From NCBI GenBank assembly GCA_030152675.1, contig JASLIY010000241.1:1-24533 (forward strand): DNA of 24,533 nt. Direction: 5' to 3'. The DNA is from Acinetobacter sp. Lineage in GTDB: Bacteria; Pseudomonadota; Gammaproteobacteria; Pseudomonadales; Moraxellaceae. The notes beneath the pieces are model-generated. The model ran no database searches. It was not told the DNA's origin and saw only the letters and a program-made list of their open reading frames with translations. The first letter of the stretch is position 1. Each line of letters begins with the position of its first letter. The translations under genes and the position numbers were made by a program. Shown here one piece after another: positions 7,671 to 14,147 of this stretch.

Positions 7671-7788
7671 TTCGGTGTCATACAACGCAGGGGGTGGCGA
7701 TGTGTTTTTTTTGCCTCTTTGGCCTATGTAGTGTGTATTTGACTGGCATTGTTTTATCATTCAACTTTACAAGATTAGATCGAGAGAT

Positions 7789-8415
7789 ATGACAACACAG
7801 GACTTTGTTGCAATCGTGGTGGGGATATTGGGTGGCTCTGCACTTGAGGCGGCTGCCGTGCTGATCAGTGTGCTCGGGGTGGCATTGACCATCATGCGCA
7901 GCATGTGGTGTTGGGTGGTGAATTTGATCGCAGTGCTGATCTATGCGGTGCTATTTTTTCAATACAAACTCTATGGCGAAACCATCCTACAAATCATGTT
8001 CATGGGCATGAATATCTATGGTTTCCTGACTTGGATGCGCGGTCAACAACAGCAACATGAGATTCGGATTCAACCGCTGCAGCCAAGGCGTGCACGACAG
8101 CAGATCCTACTCGCCATGAGTGTGGGGCTGATTTTTGGCTTGGTGCTCAAGAATTTCACCGATGCAGCCGTGCCTTTATTGGATGCGCAATTGGCTGCCT
8201 TGAGCGTGCTCGGCACCTACTGGACCAGCCAACGCTATATCGCGACATGGGTGCTGTGGGTGACTGTGGATATCGTCTATGTGGGCATGTTTGCCTACAA
8301 AGAGTTATATCTGACCGCAGTGCTGTATAGCTTGTTTGTGGGATTGGCAGCCTATGGTTGGTGGCAATGGTTACAAGTCAAAAAGCAGCAGGCAACGCAT
8401 ACGGCCACCGTCTGA
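7789..8415 (+). CDS. pnuC: PnuC-family nicotinamide riboside transporter
   Basis: A 208-residue, strongly hydrophobic protein with about seven membrane segments and the spacing of PnuC facilitators. Typical features are WCWVVNL (40-46), NIYGFLTW (75-82) and the C-terminal block with YWTSQRYIATWVLW, VDIVYVGMFAYKELY and YGWWQW. PnuC proteins let vitamin B3 ribosides through the inner membrane, trapped by cytoplasmic phosphorylation to feed NAD synthesis. Relatives carry thiamine (PnuT) or riboflavin (PnuX), and the substrate cannot be fixed here: no NAD or thiamine gene is adjacent and I see no thiamine riboswitch core in the 260-bp leader. The ATG is preceded by GAGAGAT, a fair ribosome-binding site. 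The next gene begins 66 bp later on the same strand. Confidence 0.87.
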   Translation: MTTQDFVAIVVGILGGSALEAAAVLISVLGVALTIMRSMWCWVVNLIAVLIYAVLFFQYKLYGETILQIMFMGMNIYGFLTWMRGQQQQHEIRIQPLQPRRARQQILLAMSVGLIFGLVLKNFTDAAVPLLDAQLAALSVLGTYWTSQRYIATWVLWVTVDIVYVGMFAYKELYLTAVLYSLFVGLAAYGWWQWLQVKKQQATHTATV

Positions 8416-8481
8416 GCACGCTGCTGAGGCTGATGTGAATGGGTCGGGTGAGGGCGTTGCTGCAAAATATCGAGTAAGAAA

Positions 8482-8778
8482 ATGATTCTAGATATGTACG
8501 CACATCAACAGGCCAAGTTCGAGCGCTTGGCGCGTAAGATCGTTGCAGATCCTGCTGCCTATATCGACTTTGATAGCGTGTCAGATGTATATAAAGCACC
8601 GTGGTTAAAAGATTTTCCTCAGGGTACACAGCTTTATGTTAGTGGACTAGATGATGGCGCGGAGCAGTTTGACATCAGGCTTGAGTACCGCAACGCTTAT
8701 CTGACGATGAGCAGTATCGCCCCTTTTCATGCCAAATTTGGCTTCATCCTTGCTTCTCTAGAACAATACAGTCAATGA
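8482..8778 (+). CDS. Small hypothetical protein (98 residues)
   Basis: I do not recognise a family. The product is acidic-neutral and soluble with no signal peptide or membrane segment. The N-terminal third looks helical (MYAHQQAKFERLARKIVADP), the middle carries YKAPWLKDFPQG and the C-terminal part alternates like beta strands (LYVSGL, FDIRLEYRNAYLTM, FGFILASL). That it is a gene is supported by an open frame filling most of the space between pnuC and the DUF2505-like gene, ordinary codon use and the lack of a better overlapping frame. A weak GAGTAAG precedes the ATG; a second ATG lies four codons in. It could be co-transcribed with pnuC, 66 bp upstream. Confidence 0.6.
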   Translation: MILDMYAHQQAKFERLARKIVADPAAYIDFDSVSDVYKAPWLKDFPQGTQLYVSGLDDGAEQFDIRLEYRNAYLTMSSIAPFHAKFGFILASLEQYSQ

Positions 8779-8781
8779 CCT

Positions 8782-8841
8782 GATCGCGAAAGTTGCATTT
8801 AATAGCGTGTCGAAAGGAACAGTGGCACGCTCATCGCGATC
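8782..8841 (+). other. Nested inverted repeat upstream of the DUF2505-like gene
   Basis: The outer arms GATCGCGA (8782-8789) and TCGCGATC (8834-8841) are exact complements. Inside them AGCGTG (8804-8809) and CACGCT (8826-8831) are also exact complements, nearly flush with the right outer arm. The structure begins a few bases after the 98-residue gene's stop and ends 65 bp before the next start. There is no T-run, so it is not a plain terminator. Confidence 0.45.
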
Positions 8842-8906
8842 TTGATGCGGTTAGGTTGCGCTGAACTTGATCCAAAACTAAAAATAATGAGCGATAAGGA
8901 GCCGTT

Positions 8907-9404
8907 ATGGCACATCAGTTCACCGTCAAAGCGACGATTCATGGAATTTCACTACAAGATTTTAAACAACTGGCTGCAGAAACCACATTACACGAAGCAG
9001 TGTGTAAACGCATTCCGGGCGAAAATTTGGATATTCTGCATTCTGAAGTGAATGGCAACTTTTATACCCTCAAGCGCGCCTATAACCTCGATGTTAATAT
9101 TCCCGATATGGCCAAGAAGTTTCTCAAAGATGCCTTTCGTTTAAAACGTACCGATGTCACCAATTTGGAGCAGCTGACATCAACAGTTGAACTGGGTGCT
9201 AACTTACCGTTGAAAGCCAATTGTGCGCGCAAAGTCAGCGGAGATGAGCAACAAGTCCATATCCAACTGGATTGGGAAGTGAACGTCAAAGTCCCACTCA
9301 TCGGAGGAATACTCGAACGACATGCCGAGGGTGAGATCCGTAAATTTAGTGAAATTGAAATCGAGATCGTCGAAGATGAAATGAAAAAAAGTCTTCAAAT
9401 TTAA
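8907..9404 (+). CDS. DUF2505-like cytoplasmic protein
   Basis: A 165-residue protein that resembles the DUF2505 family (START/SRPBCC-like fold) in its general plan: an opening strand AHQFTVKATIHG, then a helix with LHEAVCKRIPGENLDI, then alternating strands, a central VHIQLDWEVNVKVPLIGG segment and a long charged C-terminal helix (HAEGEIRKFSEIEIEIVEDE). No enzyme motif, signal peptide or membrane span is visible. Members of this fold often bind lipids or other hydrophobic ligands, but no function is established for this family. The ribosome-binding site AAGGAG is strong and well spaced, which fixes the start. A clear terminator follows. The family assignment is from memory of the pattern and is moderate. 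Confidence 0.75.
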   Translation: MAHQFTVKATIHGISLQDFKQLAAETTLHEAVCKRIPGENLDILHSEVNGNFYTLKRAYNLDVNIPDMAKKFLKDAFRLKRTDVTNLEQLTSTVELGANLPLKANCARKVSGDEQQVHIQLDWEVNVKVPLIGGILERHAEGEIRKFSEIEIEIVEDEMKKSLQI

Positions 9405-9427
9405 GTCTCAAAACCTGATCCAAACCC

Positions 9428-9464
9428 AAGCCGCACGCTTCTGTGATTGAAGCTGCGGCTTTTT
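9428..9464 (+). terminator. Terminator after the DUF2505-like gene
   Basis: AAGCCGCA pairs with TGCGGCTT and, after a bulged C, GCTTC pairs with GAAGC, giving a 13-bp stem followed by a T-run (9460-9464). Confidence 0.88.
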
Positions 9465-9525
9465 GTTGTGTGAATAAATACAGAGTCGCATGGTTTTATA
9501 AGTGTGATGTAAATCAACTTTTGTA

Positions 9526-9554
9526 TTGAATCTGTGCTCATTGGTGGATAGAAT
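9526..9554 (+). promoter_or_regulatory. Promoter for the lipoprotein gene
   Basis: TTGAAT (9526-9531) and TAGAAT (9549-9554) are separated by exactly 17 bp, matching the sigma-70 consensus at 4/6 and 5/6. The expected leader is about 105 nt and AT-rich. Confidence 0.5.
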
Positions 9555-9667
9555 GGCTGCTTATAAAATTAAGATATTGAATATTATCTAAAATTTTAAA
9601 AATCAAAGTATTTCATTTGAGCGTCAGTCGTGATGGCTTTGACAAACAAAATAATGGGGAATAACCG

Positions 9668-10540
9668 ATGAAACAAAGAATTTTAGCAGCAGCCATCCTA
9701 TCCGCTTTGTTATTACAGGGCTGTGGCGGTGGTTCTGATGGCGATGGGGGAAGCAATCAAAATCAGGATACAGCTTCGAATCCCAATAGCACTGCGGGTC
9801 GTGATAGCAATAGCGGAAAAGTTGAGAAAAACTTTGTGGCAACGGCTTCGGCCAAGTACATGCTGATCCCATTTAATGGTTATTCATTAGGACGCTTTGA
9901 GGCACAGAAATCTGTGCAAGACAGCGATGGTGCTTTTAAGGACCTCGGCCCATATCGTTTAGGCGGTGATAAAACAGCGGTACAAGATATCGCAGGTAAT
10001 GAAAACTTTGCGCTTGGTCGTTGGACTTATGGTACAGCCACACAAGAAAACTCCAGTACGGGTGCGATTGAGTCAACGCTGCTGCAACAGTCGCAAAATC
10101 TATTTTGGAATTATGCGGTATTTAATCAATATGAAGCGGTCGCCGCAGGTGAAAAGACCTGTGAAGCCTCTGCATTTACCCGTGCCTATAAAACCCAAGG
10201 CAATGGTCCTATTTTTGCGGAGACCACAGGTACAGCTAAACTGAATTTACTCGCCGCTGACGATGCAACGCTTGAAGTGACCTTGACCAGCAATAACGGT
10301 CAACAAAGTCATACTTCAACCTTTTATCCAGGGAAAAAAGCAGACTATCCAGTGAGTTCTGGCATTTTCAGTGGCAGTAAAGTGGTGAATCCAGCCAAGT
10401 CCTTTGTTTCCAATGGCGAGTATCAGATCAACTTCGGTCAAGGTCTGAGTAATGAAGTCTTGATGATCGTCAATTATAAAAATCAATTTAGCGCGACAGG
10501 CCCAGCCTACGCGGGTCTTGCGGTATTTACGTGTAAATAA
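9668..10540 (+). CDS. Predicted outer-membrane lipoprotein of unknown function
   Basis: A 290-residue protein with a lipoprotein signal: MKQR, a hydrophobic core (ILAAAILSALL) and the lipobox LQGC, so C19 would be the acylated residue. Glycine follows the cysteine, which fits sorting to the outer membrane. Residues 20-55 are a Gly/Ser/Asn/Asp-rich flexible linker. The remainder looks like a beta-rich domain with two cysteines (EKTCEAS and a final FTCK) that could form a disulfide in the periplasm. I recognise no family or catalytic motif. It is a single-gene unit with its own promoter at 9526-9554 and a terminator after it. The ribosome-binding site is GGGGAATA before the ATG. Confidence 0.82.
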   Translation: MKQRILAAAILSALLLQGCGGGSDGDGGSNQNQDTASNPNSTAGRDSNSGKVEKNFVATASAKYMLIPFNGYSLGRFEAQKSVQDSDGAFKDLGPYRLGGDKTAVQDIAGNENFALGRWTYGTATQENSSTGAIESTLLQQSQNLFWNYAVFNQYEAVAAGEKTCEASAFTRAYKTQGNGPIFAETTGTAKLNLLAADDATLEVTLTSNNGQQSHTSTFYPGKKADYPVSSGIFSGSKVVNPAKSFVSNGEYQINFGQGLSNEVLMIVNYKNQFSATGPAYAGLAVFTCK

Positions 10541-10558
10541 GCCGAGATCTTTCTGCTC

Positions 10559-10592
10559 AATCAAAAAACCTGCACTTGCAGGTTTTTTGATT
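10559..10592. terminator. Bidirectional terminator between the lipoprotein and MFS genes
   Basis: AATCAAAAAACCTGC and its exact complement form a 15-bp stem around a 4-base loop, with an A-run on the left and a T-run on the right. It serves the lipoprotein gene on the plus strand and the convergent MFS gene (stop at 10628) on the minus strand. Confidence 0.92.
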
Positions 10593-10627
10593 TGAGTCTT
10601 AGGCGTTTGCTTGAGTTGGTTATTTAG

Positions 10628-11965
10628 TTATGAGTTCTTTTGAAAGCTTTCAAATTTTTTAAAATATAGCCAAGTGCAGAGCAGGGTAAATGCACAGACC
10701 AAGAGCAGATAATACATCGCGCCAATTGGACTATAGAGACTCAGCCATTGCACGATCGGCAGGGTCAGGCCGCCGGCGATGGCATAAGACAGATTATAAG
10801 AAAATGAAATCCCGGTGAAGCGGATGGGGGCGGGGAACATTTTCACCAATGCAAATGCCACCATACCCACTGTCCCCGAACTTAAGCCCAAAGCCATATA
10901 CAGCATAAACAAGATACTGTGATCGACAACGCCTAGGCTGTGATAAAACAACAGCGATACCAGTACGACGGTCAGAGTACCGACCATTAAGGTTTTGGCA
11001 GCACCAAAACGATCTGCACACAGTCCCGCGATGAGACAGCCGAGCATTTGCATCAAGATCGCCAAGCTTTGCATCTTAAAGGCATCGGCACGCTGAATAC
11101 CAAAATTGCCGAGTAAGTTGGGCATGGCCAAGATGATTACCACCACACAGGCGGTTAGAAACCAAGTCAGCAACATGCCCAAAGCCACCGCGGTTTTATG
11201 CTGACTAAGCACTTGTTTGATCGGCAGTTGCTGGGCCAGTTGTTGCCGCGCTTGCATGGCCTGAAACACAGGGGTTTCTTTGAGATAGCGGCGTAAATAT
11301 AAAGCGATCAGACCAAAGATCCCGCCGACTAAAAAGGCGATCCGCCATGCCCAATGCTGCACTTCGAGTTCGGTGAATTGCAATGAAATCCACAGTGACA
11401 TCAAAGCACCAAGTAGAATGCCGAGCGACAACCCTGCGGTCAATAAACCATTGGCCAGCCCAATGCGTTTTTCTGGCACATGTTCAGAGACAAAGGTCCA
11501 TGCAGCCGGGATTTCACCGCCAATTGCGATACCTTGCAGGATACGCATCAATAGCAGCAAGATCGGAGCGGCATAGCCGATCTGTGCATAGGTTGGTAAC
11601 ATCCCAATAGCCAATGTGGGCAAGGCCATCAATAAAATCGACAGGGTGAATAAACGCTTACGTCCGAACAAGTCACCAAAGTGCGCCATGATCACGCCAC
11701 CGAGAGGACGGAAGAAATAGCCTGCTGCAAAGATACCGTAGGCATTTAACAGTGCCCAAAAGGGGCTGAGGTGACTGGGGAAAAATTGCTCCGCAATAAT
11801 TTTGGCAAAGAACACATAGATGACAAAATCATAGAATTCAAGCGCACCACCGAGAGAAGACAGCGCAAGCGTGCGGCGATCCTCAGGGCTGAGGCGTTGA
11901 TTGGCTTGAGGATTACCCGCGGTATCGGATGGCGGTGTGCTGGGCATCTGTGGCTGTTCGGTCAT
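10628..11965 (-). CDS. MFS transporter, metabolite:H+ symporter type
   Basis: An inner-membrane carrier of 445 residues from the ATG at 11965, with 12 expected membrane segments. The metabolite:H+ symporter (MHS) hallmarks are GALEFYDF (40-47), the loop GDLFGRKR (97-104) and RILQGIAIGGE (141-151). This subfamily includes ProP, ShiA, KgtP and citrate carriers; the substrate cannot be decided here. The frame stays open to 12037, but residues before MTEQPQMP are not typical of the family, so I start at 11965 although its ribosome-binding site is poor. A Pro/Gln/Ser-rich tail of about 25 residues precedes the first helix. It is a single gene convergent with the lipoprotein gene and divergent from the HAD phosphatase gene. 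Confidence 0.9.
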   Translation of the reverse strand: MTEQPQMPSTPPSDTAGNPQANQRLSPEDRRTLALSSLGGALEFYDFVIYVFFAKIIAEQFFPSHLSPFWALLNAYGIFAAGYFFRPLGGVIMAHFGDLFGRKRLFTLSILLMALPTLAIGMLPTYAQIGYAAPILLLLMRILQGIAIGGEIPAAWTFVSEHVPEKRIGLANGLLTAGLSLGILLGALMSLWISLQFTELEVQHWAWRIAFLVGGIFGLIALYLRRYLKETPVFQAMQARQQLAQQLPIKQVLSQHKTAVALGMLLTWFLTACVVVIILAMPNLLGNFGIQRADAFKMQSLAILMQMLGCLIAGLCADRFGAAKTLMVGTLTVVLVSLLFYHSLGVVDHSILFMLYMALGLSSGTVGMVAFALVKMFPAPIRFTGISFSYNLSYAIAGGLTLPIVQWLSLYSPIGAMYYLLLVCAFTLLCTWLYFKKFESFQKNS

Positions 11966-12087
11966 GGAATATTGTTTTATGAATAAAGGTTTATCGTGCT
12001 TGGATGTTACTGGATAAGTGAAATAAAAGTAAATCACTCAGGACAAGCACTTTTCATACAAATGTGATATTAATCGAGGATAATCAT

Positions 12088-12123
12088 GTTTTGCTGAGGT
12101 GCAAGGTTTTGCTGAGGTGCAAG
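12088..12123. repeat. Perfect 18-bp tandem duplication
   Basis: The unit GTTTTGCTGAGGTGCAAG occurs twice with no spacer and no mismatch (12088-12105 and 12106-12123). It lies in the divergent gap between the MFS gene and the HAD phosphatase gene, 42 bp before the start of the latter, so it is probably in its promoter or leader. Confidence 0.9.
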
Positions 12124-12164
12124 CTTGCCCCAGCTTTGTTTGCTGAATTGAATATGAGGCTGAT

Positions 12165-12980
12165 ATGTCAGTAAAATTAATTGCCGTCGATATGGACAGC
12201 ACCTTTTTAAAATCAGATAAAACCTATAACAAGGCGAGATTCTTAGAACAATATGCAGAATTGAAAAAACGTGGCATTCATTTTGTAGCTGCCAGCGGCA
12301 ATCCACTCTATACGCTAAAACAGTATTTCCCCGAAATCGCAGATGAAATTGCCTATGTAGCAGAAAATGGCGTCTACGTCATGGATGGAACCCGTGAACT
12401 GAATTATTCATATATTGAGCCAGCCTTACTCAAACAGATATTGGCCGATTTACAGCCCGACTTTGCCGCAGAACTGGTTTTATGTGGTAAGCACTGTGCC
12501 TATATTGGTCCCGAAGTACCCGAGCAGCGCTTGGCCAAACTCGGCATTTATTTTAAAAACTTACAACGCGTTGCTGACCTGAGCGCACTCGATGATCAGA
12601 TTTGTAAACTGACTTTAAATACTGATCCAGCCCATGAACAAGCCGCATTAAAGCTGTTAAACCGTAAAACTTATGTGCAGCAACATCAAGTCAATCTGGT
12701 CTCGAGTGGCTTTGGTTTTATCGACCTGATCCTCCCAGAACGTCATAAGGCGTATGGGCTGAAGTTTTTACAGCAACAGTGGGAGATCCCAGATCGACAG
12801 GTCTTGGCGATGGGCGATAACTACAATGATCTGCAAATGATTGAACAGGCCGGTTATGGATTTGCCATGAGTAACGCCGTGCCCGCATTGAAAAAAGTTG
12901 CCAAATACTTGGCCAAGAGCAATGACGAAGAAGGGGCCTTGGACGTGATTGACTGGGTGCTGGAGGGGTGTCGCGCTTAG
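12165..12980 (+). CDS. ybiV: HAD-superfamily sugar phosphatase, YbiV/SupH-like
   Basis: A 271-residue cytoplasmic phosphatase of the Cof-type HAD-IIB subfamily. Motif I is DMDSTF with nucleophile D9 and acid/base D11; motif II is S44 in AASGNP; motif III is K195 in HKAYG; motif IV is GDNYND (217-222), holding Mg2+. Overall similarity to E. coli YbiV is clear: MSVKLIAVDMDSTFL, ELKKRGI, YVAENG, SSGFGFIDLI and the EGALDVI tail have close counterparts. E. coli YbiV dephosphorylates sugar phosphates such as fructose 1-phosphate and ribose 5-phosphate; the preferred substrate here is unknown. Motif I has serine (S12) where the family nearly always has glycine. The ATG is preceded by GAGG at good spacing. 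It is divergent from the MFS gene. Confidence 0.93.
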   Translation: MSVKLIAVDMDSTFLKSDKTYNKARFLEQYAELKKRGIHFVAASGNPLYTLKQYFPEIADEIAYVAENGVYVMDGTRELNYSYIEPALLKQILADLQPDFAAELVLCGKHCAYIGPEVPEQRLAKLGIYFKNLQRVADLSALDDQICKLTLNTDPAHEQAALKLLNRKTYVQQHQVNLVSSGFGFIDLILPERHKAYGLKFLQQQWEIPDRQVLAMGDNYNDLQMIEQAGYGFAMSNAVPALKKVAKYLAKSNDEEGALDVIDWVLEGCRA

Positions 12981-13129
12981 AGTGAATGTGAATCTATTTT
13001 GAATCTATGGCTACTTTTGCGCTTGCGTGGCGCCGAGTCCTGCTCCACATAAATTGAGGTTGAGATGGGGCTTGGTGCTGCGGTATAGATTGTTCATAAT
13101 CTAAAGCCCAACCTAAGCGGATCGCCAAG

Positions 13130-13561
13130 ATGAAAACTAAATTAAATTTTCAAGTGACGGATATCGTCACGCATGCACAGCGTGAAGAAGTCCTCAATGG
13201 TTTGCGTCACTATAATCATCAGTTTGTGGGGGCGGCCGCTTGGCAACAACTGGGTATCTTTGTGCGTGACGATGATGATCAGTTGATTGCAGGCATCATC
13301 GCAGGAATCAAAGGTTTATGGTTGGCTATTGAATTACTCTGGGTCGATGATCGTATGCGTGCGCTACGCTTGGGCACGCAGTTATTGGCACAGTGTGAAC
13401 AGGAGGCCATGGATCGTGGTTGTCAATTTGCACAAGTCGATACCTATAGCTTTCAGGCTTTGCCGTTTTATCAAAAAAATGGCTATGAATTAAAAATGTC
13501 CTTAGCGCATTATCCGACTCAAGGCGAACAGCGACATTATTTGATTAAACAGTTAGCTTGA
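13130..13561 (+). CDS. GNAT-family N-acetyltransferase
   Basis: A 143-residue protein with the GNAT fold. Motif A is in LWVDDRMRALRLGTQLL (about residues 70-86), where R-x-x-R-L-G-T matches the acetyl-CoA pyrophosphate loop (Q/R-x-x-G-x-G/A) in modified form. It is followed by the helix AQCEQEAMDRGC, the strand AQVDTY and motif B ALPFYQKNGYEL. Such enzymes move an acetyl group from acetyl-CoA to an amine of a small molecule or protein; the substrate is not predictable. The gene stands alone, 149 bp after the phosphatase gene and convergent with the fimbrial operon. The ribosome-binding site is poor. Confidence 0.88.
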   Translation: MKTKLNFQVTDIVTHAQREEVLNGLRHYNHQFVGAAAWQQLGIFVRDDDDQLIAGIIAGIKGLWLAIELLWVDDRMRALRLGTQLLAQCEQEAMDRGCQFAQVDTYSFQALPFYQKNGYELKMSLAHYPTQGEQRHYLIKQLA

Positions 13562-13619
13562 ATTCTGAGCACAGTTTGGAGTGCCGCACAGCGTCACAGT
13601 GCGCATGTGATCGAGTGAG

Positions 13620-14147
13620 CTAATTATAATGCAGCACCAAGGTTGCATCTGCTGTGGCCTGACCTGCTTCAATGCGCTCTTGGGTTGAGATAAAGTTGGC
13701 ATAAAAACTGAGTTTGGCACTGTTGTTTTGATTGACCGGTGCAGCCGGGGAGACGCTATTTAGCGGCAGCGGCACTTGGTTGAGATCCGAAATTTGCACC
13801 GCTAAGTTTTTGGCTGTTGAGTTTGGATTCAGTGCCAAATAGTTGGGATTACTGCTGTCTGCGGGACCGGTAAAGCTCATGGCGACTTGTTCCACATTAC
13901 AATCTTCAAGCTCAACTTCAAAAAAGGTCGGTCTGGTTTTACTGCCCACTGCATTAAAGTTTCGGGTACTCCAAACACCCAAATCAACCACCATATTTTG
14001 GCTGCTGTTTTTGATGCGGCAGCTCCATTCTTTAATCTCTAGATTAAATTCAATATTGGTCATCGCCAGCGAAAAACTATTGGCTTGCGCTGCGCCATGT
14101 AATGATAAAAGAATCAGGCTGTGACATGCGAGTTTAAATAACTTCAT
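13620..14147 (-). CDS. Minor fimbrial subunit, last gene of the operon
   Basis: A 175-residue secreted pilin. Residues 1-22 are a signal peptide (MKLFKLACHSLILLSLHGAA, cleaved after AQA). The mature part has an N-terminal strand that can serve in donor-strand exchange, the pilin disulfide cysteines C43 (WSCRIKN) and C83 (LEDCNVE), and the C-terminal AGQATADATLVLHYN with the penultimate tyrosine of type-1-like pilins. Its ATG overlaps the adhesin stop codon by four bases (ATGA, 14144-14147), so translation is likely coupled. It could be a tip adaptor, an ordinary minor pilin or a PapH-like terminator of pilus growth. The convergent GNAT gene ends 58 bp away, with only a weak CGCAC/GTGCG stem between. 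Confidence 0.88.
   Translation of the reverse strand: MKLFKLACHSLILLSLHGAAQANSFSLAMTNIEFNLEIKEWSCRIKNSSQNMVVDLGVWSTRNFNAVGSKTRPTFFEVELEDCNVEQVAMSFTGPADSSNPNYLALNPNSTAKNLAVQISDLNQVPLPLNSVSPAAPVNQNNSAKLSFYANFISTQERIEAGQATADATLVLHYN

Noticed and set aside
7600-7788. Thiamine riboswitch upstream of the PnuC-like gene
   Set aside because: The characteristic CTGAGA and ACCCTTTGAACCTGAT-type core segments are absent.
10794-11610. Several 60-75 codon frames on both strands
   Set aside because: They lie inside the MFS transporter gene, which shows continuous family motifs.
12088-12123. Start of a CRISPR-like array
   Set aside because: There are only two units, directly abutting without spacers, and no cas genes; it is a simple tandem duplication.
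13577-13610. Terminator between the GNAT gene and the fimbrial operon
   Set aside because: Only a 5-bp CGCAC/GTGCG stem without a T-run on either strand is present; too weak to call.
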